Source: Azospirillum ramasamyi
GTDB taxonomy: Bacteria > Pseudomonadota > Alphaproteobacteria > Azospirillales > Azospirillaceae
Assembly (NCBI RefSeq): GCF_003233655.1
Contig: NZ_CP029833.1
Location: 186,001 to 250,000, forward strand
Length of the DNA: 64,000 nucleotides
Direction: 5' to 3'
In this document: positions 9,102-17,449 of the stretch, piece after piece
Position numbering within the stretch: position 1 is the stretch's first letter
Layout: every line of letters begins with the position of its first letter
Program-made: the position numbers and the translations under genes
Notes under the pieces: generated by a model
What the model saw: the letters and a program-made list of their open reading frames with translations, nothing else
What the model was told of the DNA's origin: nothing
Databases searched by the model: none

Positions 9102-9353
9102 TTGTCCGATCACCAGTTCCCCGGCGCCGAGCAGCGCCCCCATTCCCATGCGCCCTCCCGCGCCGGCGCCAAGGCGGGAGCCGGCACCCAATGCCCGATC
9201 TGCGGCCGCCCGTCCGAACCGGCCACCCGCCCCTTCTGTTCCAAGCGCTGTGCCGACATCGACCTGTCGCGCTGGCTGGGCGAAGGCTACCGCATTCCGG
9301 GCTCGGAAGCCCCGGTTCCGCCCCGCGAATCCGGCCTCGACGACGAGCCGTAA
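9102..9353 (+). CDS. yacG: DNA gyrase inhibitor YacG
   Basis: An 83-residue zinc protein. The four zinc ligands are Cys31, Cys34, Cys46 and Cys50 in CPICGR and RPFCSKRC, followed by the typical DLSRWLGEGYRIPG. YacG proteins bind GyrB and inhibit gyrase. The N terminus is longer than usual and rich in Pro/Ala/His. The start is TTG at 9102, with GGAG a few bases upstream. It follows rng by 30 bases and closes the infA cluster. Confidence 0.93.
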   Translation: MSDHQFPGAEQRPHSHAPSRAGAKAGAGTQCPICGRPSEPATRPFCSKRCADIDLSRWLGEGYRIPGSEAPVPPRESGLDDEP

Positions 9354-9469
9354 GGGGGTCGGAATTTTTCTGAATTTTTCTCTGGACAGCCCGTCCGAAC
9401 CTCTCTAAAAAGCGCCCCACACGACGCGCCGCACCGACCGAAACGGTCACCCACCAAGCGGCGCCGGAT

Positions 9470-9545
9470 GCCCAGGTAGCTCAGTTGGTAGAGCAGGGGA
9501 CTGAAAATCCCCGTGTCGGCGGTTCGACTCCGTCCCTGGGCACCA
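9470..9545 (+). tRNA. tRNA-Phe (GAA)
   Basis: A 76-nt cloverleaf including an encoded CCA. The acceptor stem pairs GCCCAGG with CCTGGGC, the D arm is GCTCAGTTGGTAGAGC, the anticodon stem GGGGA/TCCCC encloses the loop CTGAAAA with anticodon GAA at 9503-9505, and the T arm carries GGTTCGACTCC. No integration scar was found at its 3' end. Confidence 0.98.
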
Positions 9546-9637
9546 CCCTCCCTTCGAAGTTCAAGGTCAGGATGGTGTGCTCCGGTCAATCCAATTGACC
9601 GATATCTTCCTCCCCGACATCTGTTTCTTCGGCTTCT

Positions 9638-10426
9638 TTAAGCCGATCCAGAATCGAACCATCCGATACGCCCAAGTCCCGGCAGTTTCACTGCGAGGTC
9701 CAGCGGGTCGATACCGATGGTCAGGCCCAGCAGGTTGATCTCCAGCCCCTCCTCCAGAGCCAGCAGCAGGCCGGCGACGCCGAACAGGCTGATCTGCCAG
9801 CCGGTGCCGCTCGGCGCCCGTGCGAACAGGCCGTGGCCCAGATAATCCTTGCCCAGCGCGGTGGAGGGCAGGTCGAGCCGCAGTTCCGGCACGGCGCGGC
9901 CGACCCAGGCGGCGAAGGTGTTGCTGTTGGGGCCAGGCCAGACCCGGTACTCGCCGGCAAAGGGGTAGCTGGCGGCGGCCTCCGCGATCTTGGGAATCGC
10001 GGCTTCGGCGGCAGGGCCGCGCAGCTCCGCCAGCAGGGTGGGCTGGGCGCCGAACCAGCGGCCGTCGGGGTCGCGGTTGCTGACGGCCACCACCGGCAGG
10101 CCGCGATAGGCGCGCCAGCCGATCACCTCATAGACGGTGTAACTGCGCGCGCCGGCCGGCTTCACCGCGAACCAGGGATGCACGCCGAAGGCGCCGCGCC
10201 AGGACAGCACGCGCGCGGCATAGACCTGCACCACCGCCTCCGGCGTCGTCGCCGCATCGGGGGCGAGGCCCACCGGGCTGCGGTCGATGCGGCTCCAGTC
10301 GACGGCCGTCGGCACGGTTCCGGACGCAATGAGAAAGGCCGGCCCGGCGAGCAGCAGGACCAGCGTCAGCAGAAATGCCAGCAGCACCTTCAAAACCCTC
10401 ACGCCCTGCCCCCGCGCGGACTCCAC
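9638..10426 (-). CDS. DUF3750 domain-containing protein
   Basis: A 262-residue protein with one N-terminal membrane anchor (VLKVLLAFLLTLVLLLAGPAFLIA, about residues 12-35) and a large, probably periplasmic domain that matches DUF3750, a family without assigned chemistry. Recognisable segments are FAVKPAGARSYTVYEVIGW, YPFAGEYRVWPGPNSNTFAAWVGRAVPELRLDLPSTALGKDY and GLTIGIDPLDLAVKLPGLGRIG. The GTG start is chosen because the upstream strand reads AGGAGGCGGGC just before it. The conserved NSNTF-W pattern could be catalytic, but this is inference. It is convergent with the tRNA gene. Confidence 0.8.
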   Translation of the reverse strand: MESARGQGVRVLKVLLAFLLTLVLLLAGPAFLIASGTVPTAVDWSRIDRSPVGLAPDAATTPEAVVQVYAARVLSWRGAFGVHPWFAVKPAGARSYTVYEVIGWRAYRGLPVVAVSNRDPDGRWFGAQPTLLAELRGPAAEAAIPKIAEAAASYPFAGEYRVWPGPNSNTFAAWVGRAVPELRLDLPSTALGKDYLGHGLFARAPSGTGWQISLFGVAGLLLALEEGLEINLLGLTIGIDPLDLAVKLPGLGRIGWFDSGSA

Positions 10427-10493
10427 GCCCGCCTCCTATGTAGTCACCCGGATCACGGATTTCCGGTGACAGCGGAGAGACGGCGCAAGGCGG

Positions 10494-11330
10494 TCAGATG
10501 CTGTAATCGCCCTGCTGCAGGCTCTGGTCCATGGTGAGCGCGGGCGCCGGCTCGTCGCGGCACCAGCCGACGACCTTGGCGGGCACGCCGGCCACGGTGG
10601 CGCAGCCGGGCACGTCCTTCAGCACGACGCTGCCGGCGCCGACCTTGGCATGGGCGCCGATGGTGATGTTGCCCAGCACCTTGGCCCCGGCCGACAGCAG
10701 CACGCCGTCGCGGACCTTGGGGTGGCGGTCGCCATGCTCCTTGCCGGTGCCGCCCAGCGTGACGTTCTGCAGGATCGACACATCGTTGCCGATCACCGCG
10801 GTTTCGCCGATCACCACGCCGGTGCCATGGTCGATGAAGACGCCGCGCCCGACCGGAACCGCGGGATGGATGTCCACGGCGAAGGCCTCCGACACGCGGC
10901 TCTGCAGGAAATGGGCAAGGTCGTGGCGCTGGCGCTTCCACAGCCAGTTGGCGATGCGGTGCCATTGCAGGGCGTGAAAACCCTTGAAATAGAGGAAGGG
11001 GGTCAGGCAGCCGTCGGCGGCCGGATCGCGCGCCAGGATGGCGGCGAGGTCGGCGGCGGCGGCATCGACGATGGCCGGGTCTGACTCCATGGCGTCGCGC
11101 ACCACGGCGGCCAGCCGGTCCTCCGGCATGGCGCGGTCGGCCAGCTTGCGCACCAGCAGCGCCGCCAGCGCCGGACCGAAGCCGTCGCGCGCCAGCACCG
11201 CGTCATACAGGAAGGGGGCGAGGCCGCTTTCCTCCTCCGCGACGCGGGCGGCATCGGCACGCAGGCGGCGCCAAAGCGACTGTTCGACCGACTCCGCCGC
11301 CTCCCGCATCGTCACGTCCAGGTTGTCCAT
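10494..11330 (-). CDS. cysE: Serine O-acetyltransferase
   Basis: Transfers acetyl from acetyl-CoA to serine, the committed step of cysteine synthesis. An N-terminal helical domain is followed by the left-handed beta-helix with hexapeptide repeats: FAVDIHPAVPVGRGVFIDHGTGVVIGETAVIGNDVSILQNVTLGGTGK. The active-site Asp-His pair lies in DIHP and IDHGTG. The C terminus ends QQGDYSI; in this family the terminal Ile inserts into CysK to form the cysteine synthase complex. The start at 11330 is chosen because GAAAGG stands about nine bases upstream; in-frame ATGs at 11336 and 11387 are alternatives. It lies downstream of the pobR-like gene on the same strand, without obvious functional link. Confidence 0.95.
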   Translation of the reverse strand: MDNLDVTMREAAESVEQSLWRRLRADAARVAEEESGLAPFLYDAVLARDGFGPALAALLVRKLADRAMPEDRLAAVVRDAMESDPAIVDAAAADLAAILARDPAADGCLTPFLYFKGFHALQWHRIANWLWKRQRHDLAHFLQSRVSEAFAVDIHPAVPVGRGVFIDHGTGVVIGETAVIGNDVSILQNVTLGGTGKEHGDRHPKVRDGVLLSAGAKVLGNITIGAHAKVGAGSVVLKDVPGCATVAGVPAKVVGWCRDEPAPALTMDQSLQQGDYSI

Positions 11331-11399
11331 CGCCATCACCCTTTCCCGCAGAGCGCGCCCGCCTGCCCGGCCATAGTCGCCCGCCATTTTCGAAGGATG

Positions 11400-12395
11400 T
11401 TACTGTGGTGAGGCGCCCCCGGTCCGGTCAAGGCCGTTGCCGTCAAGGCTGCCTCCCGCTGCGTCGTTGGCCTCCTTCCCGTCCTTGGCATGCGCCCGCC
11501 GGAAGGCCTGCGGCGACCGCCCCTCGCGCTTGGTGAAGAAGCGGGAGAAATAGGCCGGATCCTCGAAACCCAGGGCATAGCCGATCTCCGCCATGCCGTG
11601 GCTGGTGTAGATCAGCGACCGCCGGGCCTCCAGCATCAGCCGGGCATGGATCAGCTGCAGGGTCGACAGGCCGGTGACGCGGCGGCAGGCGGCGTTCAGC
11701 CGGCCCGGCGTGATCCCCAACTCTGCGGCATAGCGCTCCACCGGCCAATGCCGGTTGAACCGCTCGTCGATCATCGGCCGCAGCCGGGCGAGCAGCCGGA
11801 CGTCGGCGGATTGCCCCAGCCCGTCGCGGGCCCCATCGTCGCGCCGCCCGGCTCTCAACCGCGCCACGGCGACCAGCAGCAGCATCACATGGGCGGCAAT
11901 CGCGCTGGCCCGGCCGACATGGTGGGCGCGGAACTCCCGCCGGATCGCGGCGAAGGCATGGGACAGCGCCGCCGCCTCGTCCGATCCCTCTCCCAGATCC
12001 CAGGCCAGCGGCAGGGGCGGCGCATCGCGCAGTTCCGCCTCCGGCGCGGCGGCGAGCACGCCGGCCAGGAAGCCTTCCGACATGGTCAGCACATGGCCAT
12101 CGGTGCCGGGGTCGAAGCGGAAGCCATGCACCACCTGAGCCGGCACGACGATGAGGGCGGGGGCGCGGAAGGCGGTGTCCACCCCGTCGGCAGTCAGCCG
12201 CCCGCCGCCGCCGGTGACCAGCAGCGCGTGGCTAAGCCCGTCGTGGCGGTGGGGGCGGACCTCCCAATTGTACAAGCGCATCCGTTCCGGGATCGTCTCG
12301 ATATGGACGAAGCGCAGCTCCGGGACGGCCGGCGGCTCGCCATACAGCCAATAGCGGGGAATGGGTTCGGCGCTATGGGCTTGTTGGGCGGACAT
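11400..12395 (-). CDS. pobR: AraC-family regulator of pobA (PobR-like)
   Basis: A 331-residue AraC/XylS-type activator. The N-terminal half is a cupin-like sensor (RPHRHDGLSHALLVTGGGGRL, with PAQVVHGFRFDPGTDG), and the C-terminal 100 residues form the two helix-turn-helix motifs (YAAELGITPGRLNAACRRVTG and IGYALGFEDPAYFSRFFTKREGRSPQAFRR). It is divergent from pobA across 161 bp, the standard arrangement for the 4-hydroxybenzoate-responsive PobR/PobC regulators, so 4-hydroxybenzoate is the likely effector. The ATG at 12395 gives MSAQQAHSAEPIPRYWLYGE; the longer open frame upstream runs into the divergent promoter region. Confidence 0.88.
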   Translation of the reverse strand: MSAQQAHSAEPIPRYWLYGEPPAVPELRFVHIETIPERMRLYNWEVRPHRHDGLSHALLVTGGGGRLTADGVDTAFRAPALIVVPAQVVHGFRFDPGTDGHVLTMSEGFLAGVLAAAPEAELRDAPPLPLAWDLGEGSDEAAALSHAFAAIRREFRAHHVGRASAIAAHVMLLLVAVARLRAGRRDDGARDGLGQSADVRLLARLRPMIDERFNRHWPVERYAAELGITPGRLNAACRRVTGLSTLQLIHARLMLEARRSLIYTSHGMAEIGYALGFEDPAYFSRFFTKREGRSPQAFRRAHAKDGKEANDAAGGSLDGNGLDRTGGASPQ

Positions 12396-12556
12396 CGCAC
12401 GGGCTCCGGCGGCCTGACGATGAAAAGTACAAGGCTTTCGGCGCTTCGTCCATGTCCCGCCATCCGCTTCCGGGAATAGCATGAACGCTGACAGTTGGTA
12501 TCAGCAACAATCAGCCGGAACGCGCCGGCCCCGGTTTCCCGAAGAGGGCGAGAGAC
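12396..12556. promoter_or_regulatory. Divergent pobR/pobA control region
   Basis: The 161 bp between the two divergent starts must hold both promoters and the PobR operator. A short inverted repeat GCTGA-N9-TCAGC is visible at 12487-12505; it is a possible operator but too short to be certain. GAGGGCGAGAG at 12545-12555 precedes the pobA ATG. Confidence 0.4.
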
Positions 12557-13756
12557 ATGCAGACCACCGGATCGACCCGCACGCAGGTCGTCATCGTCGG
12601 CGCCGGCCCGGCTGGCCTGTTCCTGTCCCATCTGCTGCACCGCCAGGGCATCGAGTCGGTGATCCTGGAGCATCGCAGCCGCGAGGAGATCGAGGGCACC
12701 ATCCGCGCCGGCGTGCTGGAGCAGTGGGTGGTCGACCTGATGAACGGGATGGGCCTGGGCGACCGCATGATGCGGGAGGGCCATTTCCACTCCGGCATCA
12801 CCCTGCGGTTCGACCGCCGCAGCCATCACATCGACATGGCCGAGCTGACCGGCGGAAAGCGCGTCACCGTCTATGCCCAGCACGAGGTGATCCGCGACCT
12901 CGTCTCCGCCCGGCTGGAGGATGGCGGCAGCATCCTGTTCGGCGTGTCCGACGTGCAGTTCCACGACATCGACGGCAAGGCGCCGCGCGTCCGGTTCCGC
13001 CGCGGCCCCGACACCCCGGCGGAGGAACTGCGCTGCGACTTCATCGCCGGCTGCGACGGCTTCCACGGGCCGAGCCGGCAGGCGTTTCCCGCCGCCGCGC
13101 GCACCGAATACCAGATGATCTATCCCTTCGGCTGGCTCGGCATCCTGACCGAGGCGCCGCCGTCGCATCCCGAGCTGATCTACGCCAACCACGAGCGCGG
13201 CTTCGCCCTGCTCAGCACCCGCTCGCCGGAGGTGCAGCGGCTCTACATCCAGGTCGATCCCAAGGACGACATCGCCAACTGGTCCGACGACCGCATCTGG
13301 TCCGAACTGCACCGCCGGTTGGAGGACGACGGCGGCTGGACCCTGAAGGAAGGCCCGATCTTCCAGAAGGGCATCATCGCCATGCGCAGCTTCGTCTGCG
13401 ATCCCATGCAGCATGGCCGCCTGTTCATCGCCGGCGACGCCGCCCACATCGTGCCGCCCACCGGCGCCAAGGGCCTGAACCTGGCGGTCGCCGACGTGCT
13501 CGTCCTGTCCCGCGCCATGACCGACTACTACAAGTCCGGCAGCACCGAGGGGCTGGACCGCTACAGCGCCACCTGCCTGCGCCGCATCTGGAAGGCGGAG
13601 CGCTTCTCCTGGTACATGACCACCATGCTGCACCGGAACGAGCAGGAGACGCCCTTCGAGCAGCGCGTGCATCTGGCGGAGTTGGACTATCTCGTCCACT
13701 CCCGCGCCGCGATGACGGCGCTGGCGGAGAATTACGTCGGGCTGCCGATGGAGTGA
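12557..13756 (+). CDS. pobA: 4-hydroxybenzoate 3-monooxygenase
   Basis: FAD-dependent aromatic hydroxylase converting 4-hydroxybenzoate to protocatechuate with NADPH and O2. At 399 residues it is of full length. The Rossmann motif GAGPAGLFLSHLL begins at residue 15, the class A DG motif is CDFIAGCDGFHGPSR, and the GD motif is RLFIAGDAAHIVPPTGAKGLNLA. The N-terminal RAGVLEQWVVDLM and the C-terminal YSATCLRRIWKAERFSWYMTTMLH are typical of PobA rather than other class A hydroxylases. Protocatechuate-cleaving genes are not in the window. Confidence 0.97.
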   Translation: MQTTGSTRTQVVIVGAGPAGLFLSHLLHRQGIESVILEHRSREEIEGTIRAGVLEQWVVDLMNGMGLGDRMMREGHFHSGITLRFDRRSHHIDMAELTGGKRVTVYAQHEVIRDLVSARLEDGGSILFGVSDVQFHDIDGKAPRVRFRRGPDTPAEELRCDFIAGCDGFHGPSRQAFPAAARTEYQMIYPFGWLGILTEAPPSHPELIYANHERGFALLSTRSPEVQRLYIQVDPKDDIANWSDDRIWSELHRRLEDDGGWTLKEGPIFQKGIIAMRSFVCDPMQHGRLFIAGDAAHIVPPTGAKGLNLAVADVLVLSRAMTDYYKSGSTEGLDRYSATCLRRIWKAERFSWYMTTMLHRNEQETPFEQRVHLAELDYLVHSRAAMTALAENYVGLPME

Positions 13757-13868
13757 GGGGGGCTAACGCCGCTTCCACCCCCCGAAAATCCCGCCCTGCC
13801 CCCTGGCCCTTCCCACGTCCGCGCGCCATCATCCCCATCGACCGACACCGACAGCAAGGCCCGACGCG

Positions 13869-14225
13869 ATGAAGCAGGTGATGTTCGTGGAACTCGGCAT
13901 GGGGGTGGATCTGCACGGCCAGGACGTGACCAAGGCCGCCATCCGCGCCGTGCGCAACGCCATAGAGCGCAACTCCATGCCCGGCATGCGCGCCCTGGTG
14001 GACGGCGATACCGGCAAGATGCAGGTGCGCGTCCATCTCGCCGTTCCGGCCGATGCCGACCGGCTGGACCACGAGGCGGTGAAGGCCGTCTTCCCCTATG
14101 GCGCGGTCAGCATCCACGTCACCAACGGCGGAATGCTGGCGCCGAGCGGCATCTTCCTGGCCGACAAGAACGACCGCAACGAGCAGATCTACGTCGTCAA
14201 CGCGGCGGTGGAGGTCGGGATCTAG
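13869..14225 (+). CDS. Lin0512 family protein
   Basis: A 118-residue protein of the Lin0512 family, small cytoplasmic proteins of unknown function. It shows the family N terminus KQVMFVELGMGVDLHGQDVTKAAIRAVRNAI and the conserved MQVRVHLAVP and NDRNEQIYVVNAAVEVG. It lies 112 bases after pobA on the same strand and may share its transcript. The fold is thought to resemble a repeat of cyanuric-acid-hydrolase-like domains, but no catalytic assignment is made. Confidence 0.8.
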   Translation: MKQVMFVELGMGVDLHGQDVTKAAIRAVRNAIERNSMPGMRALVDGDTGKMQVRVHLAVPADADRLDHEAVKAVFPYGAVSIHVTNGGMLAPSGIFLADKNDRNEQIYVVNAAVEVGI

Positions 14226-14288
14226 CCAAGCCCGAATGCCGGCTCAGCCCCCGCGAGGCGCGGGCGGGGCGTTCGCCGCCTTTTCCGA

Positions 14289-15056
14289 TCAGATGCTGTA
14301 ATTGTCCGCGATCTCCGAGCGCAGCTGCTCCACCTGATCGCGGAACACCGAGCCGTCGCGGCCGGCGCTGTTGCGCACGTCGCGCACCACCCGCGCCGGG
14401 GTACCGCCCAGCACGATGATGCGGTCGGCCAGATGCACCGCCTCTTCCAGGTCGTGGGTGACGAACAGAACGGTCTTGCCGGTTTCCTGGTGGATGCGGC
14501 GCAGCTCGTCCTGCAGGTTGTGGCGGGTGATGGCGTCCAGCGCGCCGAAAGGCTCGTCCATCAGCAGGATGTCCGGATCCACCGCCATGGCGCGGGCGAT
14601 GCCGACGCGCTGGCGCTGGCCGCCCGACAGCTCGTAGGGCCAGCGGCGGGCGTAGCCGTCGAGCCGGACCAGCTTCAGCGCGGCCTCCGCCCGTTGGCGG
14701 CGCTCGTCGCGGCCGACCGGCAGGCCTTCCAGCCCGAACTCCACGTTGCGGATCACCCGGCGCCAGGGCAGCAGGCGGGAATCCTGGAACACCAGCCCGA
14801 CCGGGCGGTGGCCGGGTCGCTGGTCCTGGTGGATGGTGACGCCGCCGCTGCGGGCGGTGTGCAGCCCGGCGACGACGCGCAGCAGCGTGGACTTGCCGAC
14901 GCCCGACGGGCCGACGATGGCGACGAAGCTGCCGCGCTCGACCGACATGTTGACGTCGACCAACACCGGCGGCGCGTCCTTGCCATAGCCGATCGACACG
15001 TCCTCCAGGTCGATGACCGACGAGGCGGCGGTCTTCGAGAAGGTCACCGCTGCCAT
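14289..15056 (-). CDS. ABC transporter ATPase, sulfonate/nitrate/taurine type
   Basis: A 255-residue nucleotide-binding subunit of the SsuB/TauB/NrtD class. It has Walker A GPSGVGKSTLL, Q loop VFQDSRLLPWRRV, signature LSGGQRQRVGIARAMA, Walker B ILLMDEPFGALD and the switch His in FVTHDLEEAVHLADRI. LPWR after the Q loop and the D-loop GALDAITR are typical of the SsuB group. The start at 15056 overlaps the permease end by 13 bases. The protein ends IADNYSI, a terminus resembling that of CysE in this window. The operon order is binding protein, permease, ATPase; alkanesulfonates are a plausible but unproven substrate. Confidence 0.88.
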   Translation of the reverse strand: MAAVTFSKTAASSVIDLEDVSIGYGKDAPPVLVDVNMSVERGSFVAIVGPSGVGKSTLLRVVAGLHTARSGGVTIHQDQRPGHRPVGLVFQDSRLLPWRRVIRNVEFGLEGLPVGRDERRQRAEAALKLVRLDGYARRWPYELSGGQRQRVGIARAMAVDPDILLMDEPFGALDAITRHNLQDELRRIHQETGKTVLFVTHDLEEAVHLADRIIVLGGTPARVVRDVRNSAGRDGSVFRDQVEQLRSEIADNYSI

Positions 15057-15796
15057 GAGAGCACCCGCGACTGAACTTGCATGAACAGGAAATCCGACAC
15101 GCCGTAGAGCAGCGCGATGGTGACCATGTAGAGCACGACGATGTGGGTCGCCAGCAGGCCCGACGCCTCCATCATCCGCATGCCGAGGCCGGAGATGCCG
15201 AACAGCTCGGCCGCCACCACCGTCATCCAGCCCTGCCCCAGACCGGCGCGCAGGCCCGACAGGATGCCCGGCAGCGCGCCGGGCAGGATGATCTTGAACA
15301 GGCGCGGGAACAGACCGCCCTGGCCGAAGGCATGGCCCAGCTCGATCAGGTCCTTGTCCACCCCGCGCACCGCGGCGTAGCTGGCGTAGTAGTTGATCCA
15401 GAACACCGTCAGCGCGATCAGGAAGGATGCCGCCGCCTCGCTGACGCCGAACCAGATGATGGCGAAGGGGATCCAGGCGATGGCCGGGATCGGGCGCAGC
15501 ATGCGCACGACCCAGGCCTGGAGGGCGTCCCACTTGCCCCACAGCGCCGCCGCCGTGCCGAAGGAGACGCCGAGGAAGGCGCCCAGCGACAGCCCGACCA
15601 GATAGTGCGAGAGGCTGGCCATCACCATCGCCTGCCAGATGCCGCTCTTGAATTCGGCCAGGAAGGCGGCGGGCACGGCGCTCGGCGACGGCAGCAGCCG
15701 GGCCGGCACAATGCCGCTGCGCGCCACCGCTTCCCAAACCAGCAGGAAGACGATGACGCCCAGCGCCGACAGGGCGATCTTGTTGGTGGTCTTCAT
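15044..15796 (-). CDS. ABC transporter permease, SsuC/TauC type
   Basis: A 250-residue inner-membrane permease with about six predicted helices. The helix AALSALGVIVFLLVWEAVA-like N terminus is followed by the cytoplasmic coupling loop ELGHAFGQGGLFPRLFKIILPGALPGILSGLRAGLG, which has the EAA-like G-----ILP pattern of the BPD transport family. The tail MMEASGLLATHIVVLYMVTIALLYGVSDFLF is typical of SsuC/TauC. It is encoded between the substrate-binding protein and the ATPase. Confidence 0.88.
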   Translation of the reverse strand: MKTTNKIALSALGVIVFLLVWEAVARSGIVPARLLPSPSAVPAAFLAEFKSGIWQAMVMASLSHYLVGLSLGAFLGVSFGTAAALWGKWDALQAWVVRMLRPIPAIAWIPFAIIWFGVSEAAASFLIALTVFWINYYASYAAVRGVDKDLIELGHAFGQGGLFPRLFKIILPGALPGILSGLRAGLGQGWMTVVAAELFGISGLGMRMMEASGLLATHIVVLYMVTIALLYGVSDFLFMQVQSRVLSWQR

Positions 15797-15809
15797 CGAA
15801 CGAGCGTTC

Positions 15810-16850
15810 TTAGTTGGCGACGGCGTCGTAGAAGGTGAAATCGAAGGCCTCGGCCACCGGGATGGTCTCGCTGGCGGACCCGATCTCCTTGGTGAAGGCC
15901 ATCATCTTCTCCACCGCCGGCACGACCTTGTGCGGGTCGGCGACGAACTTGGAACCCGGACCCTTGAAGGCCGCCTCCAGCGTCGCCGGTTCCATCAGGC
16001 CCTTGCCCAGATAGTTGTTCACCAGCTTGGCCGAGGCGGCCGGATCCTTGGCGATCAGGTCGACGGCGCGGATATGCGCCTTGATCAGCGCCTTGATGGC
16101 GTCGGGGTTCTTCTTCAGCACATCGGCGCGGGCGGAGACGACGGTGCCGGGCTGATCCGGGAACATCTGGGCGCCGGTGGCGACCAGCACGACGTTCGGG
16201 TCCATCTGCTGGGTGACGGTCACCGTCGGCTCGCGGATGGTGGCGGCGTCGAGCGCGCCGGCCAGCAGGGCCTGCTGCGTCTTCTCGATGCCCATCGGCA
16301 CCAGTTCGACATCGGCCGGATCGACCTTCACCACCTTGAACAGCCAGTGCTTCAGCACCGTGTCGGGAACCGAGCCCGGCGGCTGGGTGCCGATCTTCGG
16401 CTTGCGGCCGGTGTCGGCGGCGAACTTCTTGAAGGCTTCGGCGGTCGGGTTGGCGCCGATCGCCTTGGCGAAGGGACCGCGGGCGGCCACCACCATCTCC
16501 TCCACCGCCGAGTTGGCGATGACGGAGATGTCGGCGCCCTTGGTGCGGGCGACCAGAACCGGGGCCACGCCGGCATAGAGCAGGTCGATCTGGCCGGCGG
16601 CCATCGCCTGGATGGCGTGCGGGCCGGATTCGAAGCGGGTCAGCTTCAGCTCGATCCCCGCCTCCTTGGCCCAACCCTGCCCGTCGACGATGAACAGCGG
16701 CGACGCGGCCAGGATCGGAATATAGCCGATCTCCAGCTTCACCGGGTCGGCGGCGCGCGCGGTGCCGGGCATGACGGCGACGGCCGATGCGGCAGCCGAC
16801 GCGAGGGCGACCAGGGCGGCAAGGGTGGAGCGGCGGGTCAAGCGGAGCAT
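15810..16850 (-). CDS. ABC transporter substrate-binding protein, SsuA/NMT1-like
   Basis: A 346-residue periplasmic binding protein of the SsuA/TauA/NMT1 superfamily. The signal peptide starts MLRLTRRSTLAALVALASAA and ends at about GTARAA; its twin arginine hints at Tat export but lacks the full consensus. The mature protein shows LEIGYIPILAASPLFIVDGQGWAKEAGI, GPHAIQAMAAGQIDLLYAGVAPVL, and ATIREPTVTV, the usual ligand-cleft segments. The start at ATG 16850 is preferred over an upstream in-frame start because it gives a clean signal peptide. It is the first gene of the transporter operon; about 210 bases of A+T-richer sequence upstream can hold the promoter. Confidence 0.87.
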   Translation of the reverse strand: MLRLTRRSTLAALVALASAAASAVAVMPGTARAADPVKLEIGYIPILAASPLFIVDGQGWAKEAGIELKLTRFESGPHAIQAMAAGQIDLLYAGVAPVLVARTKGADISVIANSAVEEMVVAARGPFAKAIGANPTAEAFKKFAADTGRKPKIGTQPPGSVPDTVLKHWLFKVVKVDPADVELVPMGIEKTQQALLAGALDAATIREPTVTVTQQMDPNVVLVATGAQMFPDQPGTVVSARADVLKKNPDAIKALIKAHIRAVDLIAKDPAASAKLVNNYLGKGLMEPATLEAAFKGPGSKFVADPHKVVPAVEKMMAFTKEIGSASETIPVAEAFDFTFYDAVAN

Positions 16851-17062
16851 CGGATCATCCTCGACTGGGGTTCCGACGCTATTTAGCACGATTGCGCGTT
16901 CGGGGAAGAGAGATTTTCACATATCCGCGCACGGGAATTGGTATTTGAACGAATTATTTGTGTGCTTTCTTGCGGTGGAAGCGCCCCGAAGCGCGGAGCG
17001 CCGTCATCGGGATCGCTGCCGCGCTGCGGGTCCGGACGGTTCGTGACGGCGCTTCTGCCCGG

Positions 17063-17350
17063 TTACAGCCCCTCCACCACGATCATCTTGAAGTCGGCGG
17101 CATCGCGCCGGGCCTCGCGCGCCTTGAGGTATTCCGGGCTGTCGTAGAAGGTCTTGGCCGTCGCCATGTCAGGGAATTCCAGGATGACGACGCGGTTGGG
17201 CTGCCAATCGCCCTCCAGCACCGCCGTCTCGCCGCCGCGGCTGAGGAAACGCCCGCCGTTCTTGGCGATCGCATCGGGGGTCAGCGACTTGTAGACCTCA
17301 TAGGCGACCGGATCGGTCACGCGCACGTCGGCGATGATGTAGGCGGCCAT
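17063..17350 (-). CDS. DUF1330 domain-containing protein
   Basis: A 95-residue alpha/beta-barrel (dimeric ferredoxin-like) protein of the DUF1330 family. Typical segments are MAAYIIADVRVTDPVAYEVYKS, GGRFLSRGGETAVLEGDWQPNRVVILEFPDMATAKTFYDSPEY and ADFKMIVVEG. The family is small and cytoplasmic with no settled activity. The ATG at 17350 is chosen because the product aligns at residue 1 with the family. It lies 100 bases downstream of pntB on the same strand. Confidence 0.88.
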   Translation of the reverse strand: MAAYIIADVRVTDPVAYEVYKSLTPDAIAKNGGRFLSRGGETAVLEGDWQPNRVVILEFPDMATAKTFYDSPEYLKAREARRDAADFKMIVVEGL

Positions 17351-17449
17351 GGTTTCCGCATCCTCTCTTGTCTTTTTTCGTCCCAAGGAAAAGGGCGCGG
17401 AAAGCTTCGCCTCCCGCGCCCTTCATGGTCAACCACGGAGGGATGCCGA

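Noticed and set aside
9470..9600. tRNA-Phe as a possible integration site
   Set aside because: No integrase gene and no repeat of the tRNA 3' end was found downstream; the following DUF3750 gene looks like backbone.
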